Positions 44,257-54,413 of a stretch of DNA of 64,000 bases are shown here, one piece after another. Origin of the DNA: Cyprinodon diabolis (lineage: Eukaryota; Chordata; Actinopteri; Cyprinodontiformes; Cyprinodontidae); the NCBI GenBank assembly GCA_030533445.1, contig CM060068.1:34931510-34995509 (forward strand), given 5' to 3'. The notes beneath the pieces were generated by a model. It searched no databases. It was not told the DNA's origin and worked only from the letters and a program-made list of their open reading frames with translations. The stretch's first letter is position 1. Each line of letters opens with the position of its first letter. A program made the translations under genes and the position numbers.

Positions 44257-47200
44257 AATGATCGCCCCTTGGCGGTCCACTAGAGCCAGGACGAGAATCC
44301 TCAAAGTCCCTAATGAGGTCAGGGTCCAGGATAAAGGAACGAGAAACCCAGGAACGATCCTCTGGGCCGTAACCCTCCCAGTCCACCAGATACTGGAAAC
44401 CCCTGCCTCGCCGACGGACATCCAGCACCTGCCTTACGGTGTACGCCGGGTGCCCACCAATGTCCCGGGGGGAAGGAGGTGGCTTAGGAGGCGGGCACAG
44501 GGGGCTAGATCTGACTGGCTTAATCAAGGACACATGAAAAACAGGGTGGATCTTAAGACTCGCTGGTAACCTTAGACGAACAGAAGAAGGACCCAAAACA
44601 GATTCCACTTCATAGGGGCCAATAAATCTTGGAGAAAGCTTCTTGTTAGCAGATTTCATTTGAATGTCTCTGGTGGAAAGCCATACCTTGTCTCCAGGGC
44701 GGTAGGCAGGGGCGGGAGCTCGTTTCCGGTCAGCATAGCGCCGATTCTGTTCAGCGGTTCGATGCAGGGCTCTCCGAGTCTGTTCCCAAATACGCTTGCA
44801 GCGTCGCAGATGATGTTGAACTGAAGTAATAGAAGTCTGCCCTTCTTCTGACGGAAAAAGGGGGGGCTGGTAACCCAGCGACACCTCAAAAGGAGAAAAA
44901 CCTGTAGCAGAAGATACATGACTGTTGTGGGAGTACTCAATCCAAGGCAAATGGGAACTCCAAACAGTCGGATTAGATGAACAAAGACAACGAAGGGCAG
45001 CCTCCACTTCCTGATTTAAACGTTCAGTCTGACCATTAGTCTGTGGGTGGAAACCAGAGCTGAGTGAAACTTTAGCTCCCAAAGCCGTGCAAAAATCTCT
45101 CCAAACCCTTGAAGTAAACTGGGGTCCCCTATCTGAGAGAATCTCCTTAGGGATGCTATGTAATCTGAACACATGCTTAATGAGAAGCTGAGCTGTTTGA
45201 AGTGAAGACGGGAGTTTCTTTAATGGAACAAGGTGACAGGCTTTTGAGAATCTGTCAAAGATAGCTAGAATGGTGGTGAACCCACTGGAGACGGGTAACC
45301 CAGTAACAAAATCTAGAGCTATGTGAGACCATGGCCGCTCAGGTATTGGCAGGGGTTGAAGAAGCCCACTAGGGTGTTGATTGGATGATTTGTTCCGGGC
45401 ACAGATATGGCAGGCAAGTACATAATCCCTAACATCCCGGTTCAAAGAAGGCCACCAAAATACACGTCTCAGAAGACCTATGGTCCTGCCAACACCTGGA
45501 TGACAGGAGAACTTGGCTGTGTGTGCCCAGTGAATAACACGGGAGTGGACAGATGTGGGAACATAAGTGCGATTGGGAGGGCCGCTGCCTGGATCAGGTT
45601 CCTGGCGCTGGGCTGCCCGGACCAGGTCTAGTATGTCCCAGTTAACTTTGCCAATAATACAGAAAGGTGGTACCAAGGTACCCTCAGTGGGTTCTTGGAC
45701 AGAGGAGAACTGTCGGGAGAGGGCATCTGGCTTAGTATTTTTGGAGCCAGGCCGGTAGGAGATAATGAAGTTGAAACGGGTGAAAAATAGTGACCAACGG
45801 GACTGTCTAGGGTTCAGGCGCTTAGCTTCTCGGAGATAGGACAAGTTTTTGTGATCTGTCCAAATTAGAAAAGGTAAATCGGTTCCCTCAAGCCAGTGGC
45901 GCCACTCCTCTAGGGCCAACTTAATAGCTAAAAGTTCTCTGTCCCCAACATCATAGTTTCTCTCCGGAGGGGAGAGCCGACGAGAGAAGAAGGCACAGGG
46001 ATGTAATTTGTCATCCTTAGTTGAGATCTGAGACAGCACCGCACCAACACCAGAGTCAGAGGCATCAACCTCCAAAATGAATTGCTTGGATGGGTCTGGT
46101 TGGACGAGCACAGGAGCATTAGCAAACTTATGCTTAAGTTCCAGAAAAGCCTGATCTGCCTCAGGTGTCCATATAAACAGCCTCTTGGTGGAAGTCAAGC
46201 TAGTTAGGGGAGCAGCTGTCTGACTGTAGTTCTTAATGAACCGCCGGTAAAAGTTTGAAAACCCCAGAAAACGTTGAAGGTGTTTCCTTGTAGTGGGGAC
46301 CGGCCAATCCAAAACTGCTTGAACCTTGTGAGGGTCAGCCTTCACCTGCCCGCTCTCTAGTATAAACCCCAGGAAGGAAATTGAGGGAACATGAAACACA
46401 CATTTCTCTGCTTTGACAAAAAGTCTGTTCTCCATCAAACGTTGCAAAACCAGACGGACATGAGCCTTATGCTCCTCGGATGTCTTAGAAAATATCAGAA
46501 TGTCGTCAATGTAGACGAAAACAAAGTCATTGATGAAGTCCCTAAGAACAGCATTGACCAGTGACTGGAAAACTGCTGGGGCATTGGTAAGGCCAAAAGG
46601 CATAACTAAATATTCAAAATGACCCAAAGGGGTTTTAAAGGCTGTCTTCCATTCGTCACCTTCACGTATTCTAACCAGATGGTAGGCGTTACGGAGGTCT
46701 AGTTTGGTGAAGATCTTGGAACCTTGGACTGGCTCGAAAGCTGAGGTTAGAAGAGGGAGAGGATATTTGTTCTTAATTGTAATTTGATTGAGTCCTCTGT
46801 AATCAATACAGGGCCGGAGAGACCCATCCTTCTTAGAAACAAAAAAAAACCCAGCTCCCAAAGGGGACGTAGAATGTCGAATTATTCCTGCAGCAAGTGA
46901 TTCATTGATGTACTTCTCCATGCATTCCCTCTCAGACTTAGAGAGGTTGTACAAACGACTAGAGGGTAAGGTGGCTCCAGGAAATAACTCAATAGAGCAG
47001 TCGTAAGGGCGGTGGGGAGGGAGAGAGAGTGCTCTGGACTTACTGAAGACCAGTTCTAAATCATGATATTCAGAAGGAACATTAGATAGGTCAACAGTTA
47101 CCTCACACCTCATGTCAGCGGGTTGGGAACTCACATGGGCAGAACGGAGGCAGCTTGAGAGACAATGGAGGCTCCAGGACTCAATTCTACCCTCTCTCCA

Positions 47201-47641
47201 GTTCAGATGTGGATTGTGTAATGAGAGCCAAGGATGGCCAAGGACCACTGGGGACTGGGGAGAAGGGAACACAAAAAAGTTTAGCTTCTCATGATGGTTG
47301 CCAGACACAACCAACTCAATAGGTTCTGTGGTGTGAGTTACAAGGGACAAAGGCTTACCGTCCAAAGCCGAGACGTGAACTGGAGAAGGTAAAGGCAAAG
47401 TGTTAATCTTTAACTGTTTAACCAGGTTACAGTCAATGAGGTTTTGCTCACATCCTGAATCAATTAACACCGGTACCTGAAATGATTCTTGATTCAGAAG
47501 CAGAGAGCTTGGAAGGATGAAACGGGAAGCAGTTTGGTTGAGCCCACCCACCAGTATTCCCGTAACTACTGGTGGGCTCCCCCTTTTGGCCTCTCTGGAC
47601 AAAGGGCAATGTAATGACCAACCTGGCCACAATATAGGCAC
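44255..47641 (-). CDS. pol: Gypsy pol polyprotein: protease, RT, RNase H, integrase, chromodomain
   Basis: Uninterrupted 1128-residue frame. Protease DSG at 61-63. Reverse transcriptase about 230-400 with [13 protein letters not shown] and YIDD at 377-380. RNase H about 520-645 ([18 protein letters not shown]). The integrase zinc region has His around 704-713 and CHIC at 744-747. The catalytic triad is D777, D837 and E873, with 35 residues between the last two. GPY motif near 1008, and a chromodomain about 1066-1115 ([15 protein letters not shown]). All catalytic residues are present and there is no stop, consistent with a recently active copy. It is probably made by -1 frameshifting from gag; the first Met shown may not be a true start. 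Confidence 0.96.
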   Translation of the reverse strand: MPILWPGWSLHCPLSREAKRGSPPVVTGILVGGLNQTASRFILPSSLLLNQESFQVPVLIDSGCEQNLIDCNLVKQLKINTLPLPSPVHVSALDGKPLSLVTHTTEPIELVVSGNHHEKLNFFVFPSPQSPVVLGHPWLSLHNPHLNWREGRIESWSLHCLSSCLRSAHVSSQPADMRCEVTVDLSNVPSEYHDLELVFSKSRALSLPPHRPYDCSIELFPGATLPSSRLYNLSKSERECMEKYINESLAAGIIRHSTSPLGAGFFFVSKKDGSLRPCIDYRGLNQITIKNKYPLPLLTSAFEPVQGSKIFTKLDLRNAYHLVRIREGDEWKTAFKTPLGHFEYLVMPFGLTNAPAVFQSLVNAVLRDFINDFVFVYIDDILIFSKTSEEHKAHVRLVLQRLMENRLFVKAEKCVFHVPSISFLGFILESGQVKADPHKVQAVLDWPVPTTRKHLQRFLGFSNFYRRFIKNYSQTAAPLTSLTSTKRLFIWTPEADQAFLELKHKFANAPVLVQPDPSKQFILEVDASDSGVGAVLSQISTKDDKLHPCAFFSRRLSPPERNYDVGDRELLAIKLALEEWRHWLEGTDLPFLIWTDHKNLSYLREAKRLNPRQSRWSLFFTRFNFIISYRPGSKNTKPDALSRQFSSVQEPTEGTLVPPFCIIGKVNWDILDLVRAAQRQEPDPGSGPPNRTYVPTSVHSRVIHWAHTAKFSCHPGVGRTIGLLRRVFWWPSLNRDVRDYVLACHICARNKSSNQHPSGLLQPLPIPERPWSHIALDFVTGLPVSSGFTTILAIFDRFSKACHLVPLKKLPSSLQTAQLLIKHVFRLHSIPKEILSDRGPQFTSRVWRDFCTALGAKVSLSSGFHPQTNGQTERLNQEVEAALRCLCSSNPTVWSSHLPWIEYSHNSHVSSATGFSPFEVSLGYQPPLFPSEEGQTSITSVQHHLRRCKRIWEQTRRALHRTAEQNRRYADRKRAPAPAYRPGDKVWLSTRDIQMKSANKKLSPRFIGPYEVESVLGPSSVRLRLPASLKIHPVFHVSLIKPVRSSPLCPPPKPPPSPRDIGGHPAYTVRQVLDVRRRGRGFQYLVDWEGYGPEDRSWVSRSFILDPDLIRDFEDSRPGSSGPPRGDH

Positions 47642-48582
47642 GCCCGAGAGTCCATACGACGCTGTCTTTCTTCAGCTGACAGACGGGCACGCCCAATCTG
47701 CATGGGCTCCTCAGGGGACATAGTAGTGGAAGGTGGATTTGAGGTGAACCTGGCAAAGGTTGGCTGGGGAGAGGGTACCCCCCCCCTAAATCTTTTCTCA
47801 CGGGACCGCTCTCTTATCCGGTTATCAATACGGACAGCTAAAGAGATGAATTCCTCCAACTCCTCAGGTTCATCCTGATAGGCAAGCTCATCTTTTAAGT
47901 GTTCATTGAGGGCCTGCCGGAAAGCTCCCTTAAGAGCTGGCTGGTTCCAACCAGAGGCTGCAGCTAAGGTCCGAAAATCTATGGCAAAATCTGCCACTGA
48001 TTGTCTCCCCTGTTTGATACTCCAGAGCTTTCTGGTGACATCAGCCTCAGAATCAGCATAACCAAAAGTTTGCTTGAACTCAGCAATAAACTCCTCATAG
48101 GATCTCCGAAAAAGAGTCTGTTGACTGAATTTTGCCTCAACCCATCTTAAAGCCCTTCCTTGAAGAAGTCCGGCAACATAGGAAATACGGGAGGAGTTAT
48201 CGGGGAATGATTGAGGTGAACGACTAAACACTAGTGAGCACTGGAGCAGAAAACCCCCACATTTCCCGATCTCACCTGAATAGGGCTCTGGAGTTGGTGA
48301 GGAGGCGTCCCGGAAACGTGACTGAGCGGGAGGCGGCGGGGAGAGATCACTTGCTGCGCCGGCTGCGTGAGGAGGCGGACCTGCTGCTGGAACGGGACAT
48401 GACAGTTTCTGATTAACTTCGTGCATTAACCTTGTTAATTGGTCCAAGCGTTGTCCAGAGAGGTGCTGCTGCTCGAAAAGGGACTGCAACATCTTTTCGT
48501 GTTTTACCAGAATACCGGCTGGGTCCGCTGCGGAACCAGGAGGTGATTCTGCTGGGTCTGACTGGCCTGATGGTTCTGTCAT
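47566..48582 (-). CDS. gag: Gypsy gag polyprotein with CCHC zinc knuckle
   Basis: 338 residues counted from ATG at 48582, which lies in the last bases of the 5' LTR. An in-frame upstream ATG at 48609 would give 347. A capsid-type helical region includes [14 protein letters not shown]. Near the C-terminus, [14 protein letters not shown] is a CX2CX4HX4C knuckle for RNA packaging. The stop TAG overlaps the pol frame by 76 nt. Pol lies in the -1 frame. The A4G5 run at 47577-47586 is the likely slip region but is not a textbook XXXYYYZ heptamer. Confidence 0.93.
   Translation of the reverse strand: MTEPSGQSDPAESPPGSAADPAGILVKHEKMLQSLFEQQHLSGQRLDQLTRLMHEVNQKLSCPVPAAGPPPHAAGAASDLSPPPPAQSRFRDASSPTPEPYSGEIGKCGGFLLQCSLVFSRSPQSFPDNSSRISYVAGLLQGRALRWVEAKFSQQTLFRRSYEEFIAEFKQTFGYADSEADVTRKLWSIKQGRQSVADFAIDFRTLAAASGWNQPALKGAFRQALNEHLKDELAYQDEPEELEEFISLAVRIDNRIRERSREKRFRGGVPSPQPTFARFTSNPPSTTMSPEEPMQIGRARLSAEERQRRMDSRACLYCGQVGHYIALCPERPKGGAHQ
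48565..48574 (-). promoter_or_regulatory. Self-priming primer-binding site
   Basis: Sense sequence ACCATCAGGC lies 2 nt inside the 5' LTR boundary. It is perfectly complementary to GCCTGATGGT at 49042-49051, which begins about 28 nt downstream of the TTTAAG box, i.e. at the predicted transcript 5' end. No TGG-type tRNA-complementary site is found at this place. Tf1/sushi-type elements are known to prime this way. Confidence 0.8.
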
Positions 48583-49189
48583 GTCTGGCTGAACCTTACG
48601 GACCCACATGCAGAATCAGGCTCGGACACGACTGAAGGGAGAAAGTTTATTGTTAATTCAGCAAACACTGAATGGAGAATAACTGAGAGTCTCTGGGAAT
48701 ACACTGCCACAGGCTGTGCAGGTGGCTGGAGGTGCGCTGAGGGAGGAGGCGTTCGTCACGGAGCTGTCACTGAGGTGGTGAAGAGCGGGCAGTCAGACTG
48801 AGGTGAACGTTAGGGAGTTTTCACTGAGGCGGTGGAGAGCGGGCAGGCTGACAGAAACTAAGCTGCAGATGGGATCAGCACGCTGAGTTAGACGCAGAAG
48901 GGATCCGTCCGGGAGCGTTTAGATTAAACCTGGGGATCCAGAGACACAAGAGGTGAGCAATCAGGAAGCTTTCAACAGGAATCAGATTAAACCTTCTCGA
49001 GGGGAATTTCACGTGGGCTAGATTGGTACCAGAATATGGGGACCATCAGGCGCAGAAGAAATGGCTGCAGCTCCTTAAATCCCTCTCAGGTGGATGGGTT
49101 GATAGATCTCAGGTGCTCAGACAGCCAGCCACGCCCACCTGCAGTGCTCCAGAAGAAATAGAAAAACACTCCACTCAAGGGTTCTGACA
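48577..49189 (-). repeat. 5' LTR of the gypsy element
   Basis: 613 bp, same ends as the 3' LTR. In sense orientation it contains TTTAAG at about 49079-49074 as a TATA-like box, the predicted start near 49051-49053, and AATAAA at 48651-48646. Confidence 0.95.
49042..49080 (-). promoter_or_regulatory. LTR promoter: TATA-like box and transcript start
   Basis: ATTTAAGGAG on the minus strand is followed at standard spacing by GCGCCTGATGGT. The start assignment is supported by the complementarity of these bases to the primer site at 48565-48574. Confidence 0.7.
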
Positions 49190-49538
49190 CTTCCTGCACA
49201 ACACCAACATGGTCTTCCAGCCCAGCATGATCCAGTACACATTCTATGGCTGATGAGGGTCCAGTATGGCCTCCTTTGAATGCCTGGTCGGTACAGTCCT
49301 GGCTGGATGATGAAGTTTTCCTTAAACTTCTTTTGAGGAATTGTTTCCAACTTCAACCCACCTGCCTATCATTGAAATAATCATCTGCAACGGTGCAGAC
49401 AGGAAGACTGGAGGAAAACAGTGGCATTTTTCTATCAAAATGATTCAAACATACTCAAACATCTATTCCACTGAAGAGCTTGGGCATATTGTGTTTTATT
49501 TACATTCTGCACACAAGGAATCTAAGTAAACAATTAAG

Positions 49539-50233
49539 CAGAGATGGCTAAAGTACTCACTTTCCGTACTTGAATAAAAGTACAGATACTTGTGTTAAAA
49601 AATACTCTGGTAAAAGTGGAAGTACTGATTAAACTTCTTTACTCAAGTAAAAGTAACAAAGTAGAGGCTTGTAAATTTACTTAAAGTATAAAAGTAAAAG
49701 TAGAAACCACTTTTTTCATGCCGTTGCCTACATTTTAAATGGATGTCTGCCAATAGGACTAGATCTCTGTTGTGTTCATTTTCAATCATCTCGTCGTCCA
49801 TACTACTATGCTAACGCCACCGCCACCAAGCTGCAATGATTTGCCGCAAATGAATACCGCCAAATCTGTCGATTCATCTTTTAGTGGTGCGTCAAATGCA
49901 ACGTAGATTCCCATGCAATTAGATTGAATTTGGTATTGATGACGTGAAAAATAATAATGGTAACTCCATTGAAATGATTCAAAACTAAAGTAACGAGCCA
50001 ATTTTTAAAAATGTAAGGAGTAGAAAGTACAGATATTTGTGTAAAAATGTAAGGAGTAGAAAGTACAGATATTTGTGTAAAAATGTAAGGAGTAGAAAGT
50101 ACAGATATTTGTGTAAAAATGTAGGGAGTAGAAGTAAAAAGTCGCCATAAAAATAAGTAGTAAAGTAAAGTAAAGTAAAAATCTACTTGAGTACAGTAAC
50201 GAAGTATTTGTACTTCGTTACTTCCCATCTCTG
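49539..50233. mobile_element. hAT element with TSD CAATTAAG, 695 bp
   Basis: Ends CAGAGATGGCTAAAGTAC and TTACTTCCCATCTCTG. Exact duplication CAATTAAG at 49531-49538 and 50234-50241. Subterminal AAAGTAC/GTACTT repeats. Non-autonomous. It is absent from the left arm of the inverted duplication, so it inserted after the duplication. Confidence 0.93.
50010..50128. repeat. 36-bp tandem repeat inside hAT element
   Basis: About 3.3 copies of a 36-bp unit containing GGAGTAGAAAGTACAG and ATATTTGTGT. The copies are almost identical, so the array is recent. It produces a repetitive minus-strand frame of no biological meaning. Confidence 0.9.
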
Positions 50234-51299
50234 CAATTAAGACTCTGCAGCTAGTAAATAAACGTACCATGACATGGTATCATGTGACCGTTTAAAGAAG
50301 TAGGTGCACAAACTGGTGCTAGTTTAGACTCATGTTTTCATTTGAAAGGGTGCTCTCAGGTAGCACAGATACGAAGGTCCCTTCCTCATCAAGATGAAGA
50401 CAAATGCCAAATATTTTTTGGCAGGAGAACATTAAACGTTAATTAGAGTCGATATTTGTATGTCAACTTCATCTTATTTTTTTGATCAATGCTTTTTATC
50501 GTCCATTTAGGATTGGCCAAAAAAGATCTGATTCTACTAAATTGTCAGAGTCCATGGTCTTGATTGGATAGCTAAAAACTGGAAAACAAGGAGAGGAAGA
50601 ACATTTTTTTTATTTGTAAAGGAATTAGAAAATGCACTACAAAGTGTTGGGTAATTAATGCCAGTTTTATGTTTTCTTTTCATTTGCACCATTTAGTTGA
50701 CATATCAGCAGCATGTGGGTGTAGGCATGTGCCATTGTGTAAATTTATTTGAATGAATGCCTCCTTTCCAAAGGGTGAAGCTAGATTCTTCAGGCCGTTA
50801 CTGAGTCATCAGCCCATCGCCATAAAGGAGTCTGGGACAAAAAAAGACAGCGATGTGTCAAATCATTAGTCATTTAAGGAGCTCTATGAGCTAGCATTGT
50901 TTATTTTCTTCAGAGCCTGAGCATATTTTCATTTGACTTTGAAATGGTTAAGAAAATGTCATAAGGCATTCAGTTTTCTTTGTTCTTTTGTGTTTAATAA
51001 ATTAGCAGCTAATTACTGTGTGAAGAAGCCATCTCTATTCTGTTTTACGTTTGTCTTTGTTTTGTGTCTTTGTAAAAGCCTGATCAAAGAAATTATCTTG
51101 AATATATGCTGCTATATGTTTATATTTTTAACACTAACATAGATTTAAATTTGTGTCATAGCTACTGTTTTTTAGTTTGTCGTTAGGTACCAGATATTAA
51201 TGTGCATGTGAGGATGTTCAAGTAATGAAGCCAGTTGTGATCAGCATTTGTTTTTGTATTTATTGAGACATTGAATGTTGAATTAATTTGCAATTATTC

Positions 51300-51659
51300 C
51301 ATGTTGGGCTTCTTGGGCACAGTGAACAGTGCAGGTAGCAGAACAGGTAGCACTGCTGCTTTGCAGCAAGAAGTTCCGGGTTCGATTACAGGATAGGGTC
51401 TTTCTGCATGGAGTTTGCATGTTCTCCCTGAGCATGCGTGGTTTCTCTCCGGGTACTCCGACTTCCTCCCACAGTCCAAAAGCATGACTATTAGGTTAAC
51501 TGGCTTCTCTAAATTCTCCTTAGGTGTGTGTGTGTGAATGGTTGATTATAATGTTTGTCTCTGTGTTGCCCTGTGATGGACTGGTGTATTCTGCCTCTCA
51601 CCCATCAGCAGCCCTCGCCACCCTGCTTGGGATAAGCATGACAGAAAATGGATGGCTGG
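51300..51659 (+). mobile_element. tRNA-derived SINE, TSD AATTATTC
   Basis: A decayed tRNA-like head with GGTTCGATTACAGG (box B-like) and GTTTGCATGTTCTCCC and TCCGGGTACTCCGACTTCC blocks are typical of a widespread fish SINE. The 3' end is ATGGATGG. Exact direct repeats AATTATTC at 51292-51299 and 51660-51667. Absent from the left arm. Confidence 0.88.
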
Positions 51660-51935
51660 AATTATTCAGTGTAAGATGTTTTTACCAGTTTTTTTTTTTT
51701 TTTTTTTGTTGTCCTTTATAAAAGATCATTTTTTTCTGCACTTTTTAATGAGAAACACTGAAGCACTTATTTTCTATTTCTTTTATTAAACAGAGATGCA
51801 CTGATATCAGTGTTGGTGTGGATTTCTGATCTCTGTTTTTTTTTTAAGCTTTACCTTACAATATATTTTTTCCCTCTTGGTTTTGATTGAAAAGAAAACA
51901 GCTTTTAATCTTTTTCCATCCTTCTTGCCTTGAGC

Positions 51936-51937
<2 letters not shown>

Positions 51938-51973
<36 letters not shown>
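51938..51973. repeat. (TA)n microsatellite
   Basis: About 18 TA units. Confidence 0.95.
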
Positions 51974-51981
<8 letters not shown>

Positions 51982-52170
51982 TATTTTATTACTCTCAGAA
52001 GCAGCATAGTAATGTATGAGCAGATGCTTTAAATTAGGATTTTGCTTTCGTTTTTTGAAATGCCTCCAACTGATTTACATTAGAGATTAGCGTGGCTCGC
52101 TCTGCTAAAACTCCACCGGGTACATTGTTCATTTGCTTGAGAATTTACATCTGTTTAAAGTTAGATTTAA

Positions 52171-54109
52171 AGTTAGAGTTTCTAAAATGCTAAAAACAGT
52201 TATGGATTACAGCATATTCCCCAACGAACTGACTTTGATGGCTCATTCTTGCACTCTCTTACTTCCAGCCTGAATAAACTCCTCAAACTCCATAATTATA
52301 TTCCTTTTAAAATTATCTTCTTAACTTTATTCTCAGAAAAACACACTGATATTGAAAAACTTGTTTCCATCAATGTTTTTTTAATGTGCATTCGGAAATG
52401 TGGCATTACAAGAACTCAGGGGAAATGGAAAAGCTGGACTAAATTTTCCAAAGCTTTTAGGCTTGCTTTTGATGGGTTTTGACTTTTTCAGAAACAAGTA
52501 AATTGTCTAAAAAGGAGACAAAAACATATTTGTTGAGTAAATTCTTCCATATGCCACACTAACCTCACATGACAATCAGCTGTTTCCACTGCCAGCTTCC
52601 TAATTGCAAGAATTAGAATCTCACTTCTCTCTCTATGTCTCTGGAAGGAATATATCACCACTTATGACATGATAAATTAAGTACAGCTTGTCCTAATGGA
52701 ACACATTAATTAAAACCTCACTCCATTACTGATCCATACATGCTAGTTTGCTGCTTCTACTTCCTATTATAGCCAAGTGAGACATCATTGTATGACCAAA
52801 TTGCATTGGTTAATTTGCCCCAAACCATTTGGAAAATGGTTGTTGGTATTGTAAAGTAACTATGAGCTTATGTCGTTTTGCCTGCAGAGAACAAATTGAG
52901 ACAAAGAAAAAAACATGACATAATGGTATTTTAGATGAATATCAGATCAGCTTCATTTATATATTGGATACATTTATTCAGAACTGCAGATAATGTCAGC
53001 TTAAATGTATAGGGGAGGATTTTTTTTTTTTTTTTTTGAGTGGATCATCAAAATAAGTGGTCCTCCTTACTGTCAATCATTCTGGTGATATGTTTCTGTA
53101 AGGCCGGTGGTGAATCTGGCATAGTGGAAAACGTGCAAATCTTTTTTTTGGGAAGTAAGCTTTTATGAGCGATGCAAACAGCAACTTTTAAACAGAGCGT
53201 GCATAAGGAAAAATGGGCTGGTGCACGCTCACATGCCTTTACTGGGCCTTCCCTCTCGGGAGCGGGTATAGGGTTCCTGTACCCGCTCCTGTAATCCTCC
53301 ACTATACCTTTAAGTGAGGGCAACCTCTTTAATACCTGTTTCTAACAAGAATAACCTCACCTGCCCTGGTGCTATGATTTTAAACACTGCCTTTTAACAT
53401 AGAGATTTAATTATCCTGCTTTCAGAATGTAGGTAGCTTATTTTTATTTGCCTCAAGGCCAGAATGTGTTGAAGGGAAGATTTTTGGGTGGAGTGCACAA
53501 CAAGCACAAATATCTCCATCAGGGCTCAGTTGTTAACAGATAAATTTTCTTCACTTGCGTGAAACAACTTGTGCACCTTTACTGTTCCTTTAAAATTACA
53601 CTACAACCCCTGTTTGTGATGTTGCTGCGGTTATGAACAAAGCTGAAGATATGATATTTCTATGAAGACCAGCTTTAACATGAATATAACTTTTGTGTGA
53701 CCATTTTTATATAATCTTTTTGTTACTGTAAACACAATAATTTCTCCATTTTGGGACAATAAAGGGATTTTGTATTCTATTGTAATATATTGTATTGTAT
53801 TGTTTTCTATTCTATTCTTTTCTATTGTAATGCAATGTATTGTATTCCATTCTTTTCTATTCAATGCATATATGGTTAACATATTATATGATATATTTAT
53901 GTGAATAATTTCTTGTTTATCATTTTTAAACTGCTTGGTTAATAATTAGCAACTAGTATTATTTAGCAGTTATTTCAGCTACCTGTAAATAAACAGCTGT
54001 GAAGCAGGCTTATGAAGCATTTTCCAAAAAAGGTAAACAGTAAATATTTTACCCTCAACATCAATGCTAAAAGAAAAAATCTGTCCTTTTTAATGTATTA
54101 TGTCAGCTT
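52171..54109. other. Intergenic, with retroelement tail at 53700-53880
   Basis: 53735-53830 carries CATTTTGGGACAATAAAGGG followed by TATTG/TATTC pentamer-type repeats, a LINE-like 3' end also found at 19260. The rest, including a minus-strand short frame at 53048-53323, has no recognised function. Confidence 0.4.
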
Positions 54110-54413
54110 GACCCATAGGTGAGTGCCTGCATTAGGCATTAATCACAAATGGCAGAGTTTAAACACTTCTGATAGAGTAGAGATCACAAAGTACACAGCT
54201 CTAAAGGCTAGACAATTGTTTAAGAGTGAAGGCATATCTTTTGGAGTTTGTGCACAGAGTAAACCAGTGTCCGCTTGGTGGTGTCTTAGCAACAGCCAAC
54301 AGGAGGTAAAACTGCGCGTGGTGGGGGAGTGGGATCAGTGGTAAAAGTGAAGATGATGACAGACGTAGTAAAGAAACATGAATGGGTAATGCAGAACCGT
54401 TACAGGATAACAG
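54110..54413 (+). other. Possible 5' non-coding exon of the NHL gene
   Basis: A moderately GC-rich patch ends at the strong donor CAG-GTAAGAG (54411-54420), 5.3 kb upstream of the coding exon's acceptor at 59672. An ATG-led frame in it would stop shortly after splicing, so it would be leader with an upstream ORF. Inferred only. Confidence 0.3.

Larger units (their letters stand above)
43631..49189 (-). mobile_element. Full-length Tf1/sushi-type chromodomain gypsy retrotransposon
   Basis: 5559 bp, minus orientation, with exact 5-bp duplication CTTCC at both sides. The LTRs are 613 bp each (43631-44243 and 48577-49189), beginning TGTCA and ending TGACA. I find one difference between them. Gag and pol are both open and overlap in a -1 relation; pol ends in a chromodomain. 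There is no env gene. A self-complementary primer site replaces a tRNA site. It appears recently inserted and structurally complete. Confidence 0.96.
43502..49235 (+). pseudogene. Decayed copy of fhip1b exon 9, split by gypsy insertion
   Basis: 43502-43630 and 49195-49235 together match fhip1b exon 9, including the TTTGTTTAG acceptor. Differences from the functional exon include Leu to Trp and Val to Gly in the QNS-YV region. Net 9 nt are lost before the end (FQPSMIQ instead of [10 protein letters not shown]), and one G is lost at the donor (CCAGTACAC instead of CCAGGTACAC). The gypsy element lies between the CTTCC copies at 43626-43630 and 49190-49194. No neighbouring fhip1b exons accompany it, so it cannot make the protein. 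Confidence 0.93.
43390..52170 (-). repeat. Right arm of inverted fhip1b duplication, with insertions
   Basis: The duplicated sequence is 43390-43630 plus 49190-49538, 50234-51299 and 51660-52170, inverted relative to 600-2265 and 5575-6085. Three insertions are nested in it: the gypsy element, a hAT element and a SINE. It lacks the segment equivalent to about 2265-5575. Edges are approximate. The arms are separated by about 37 kb. Confidence 0.85.

Noticed and set aside
44258..48416. Plus-strand frames within the gypsy element
   Set aside because: They are shadows of gag and pol on the opposite strand.
48540..48576. tRNA-type primer-binding site (TGG...) after the 5' LTR
   Set aside because: The bases next to the LTR are GAACCATCAGG. 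A TGGTTCCGC word occurs about 40 nt further in but too far from the LTR.
43631..49189. Endogenous retrovirus
   Set aside because: There is no env gene, and the chromodomain, gag type and priming site indicate a gypsy retrotransposon.
49881..50270. 129-residue frame with repeated TPYIFTQISVLS
   Set aside because: Produced by the 36-bp tandem repeat in a hAT element.
51300..51400. tRNA gene suggested by the GGTTCGATTA box
   Set aside because: It is the tRNA-derived head of a SINE with direct repeats and a 3' body. It does not fold as an intact tRNA by eye.
53048..53323. 91-residue minus frame
   Set aside because: No recognisable domain and no supporting splice or neighbour context; treated as unassigned repeat-like DNA.
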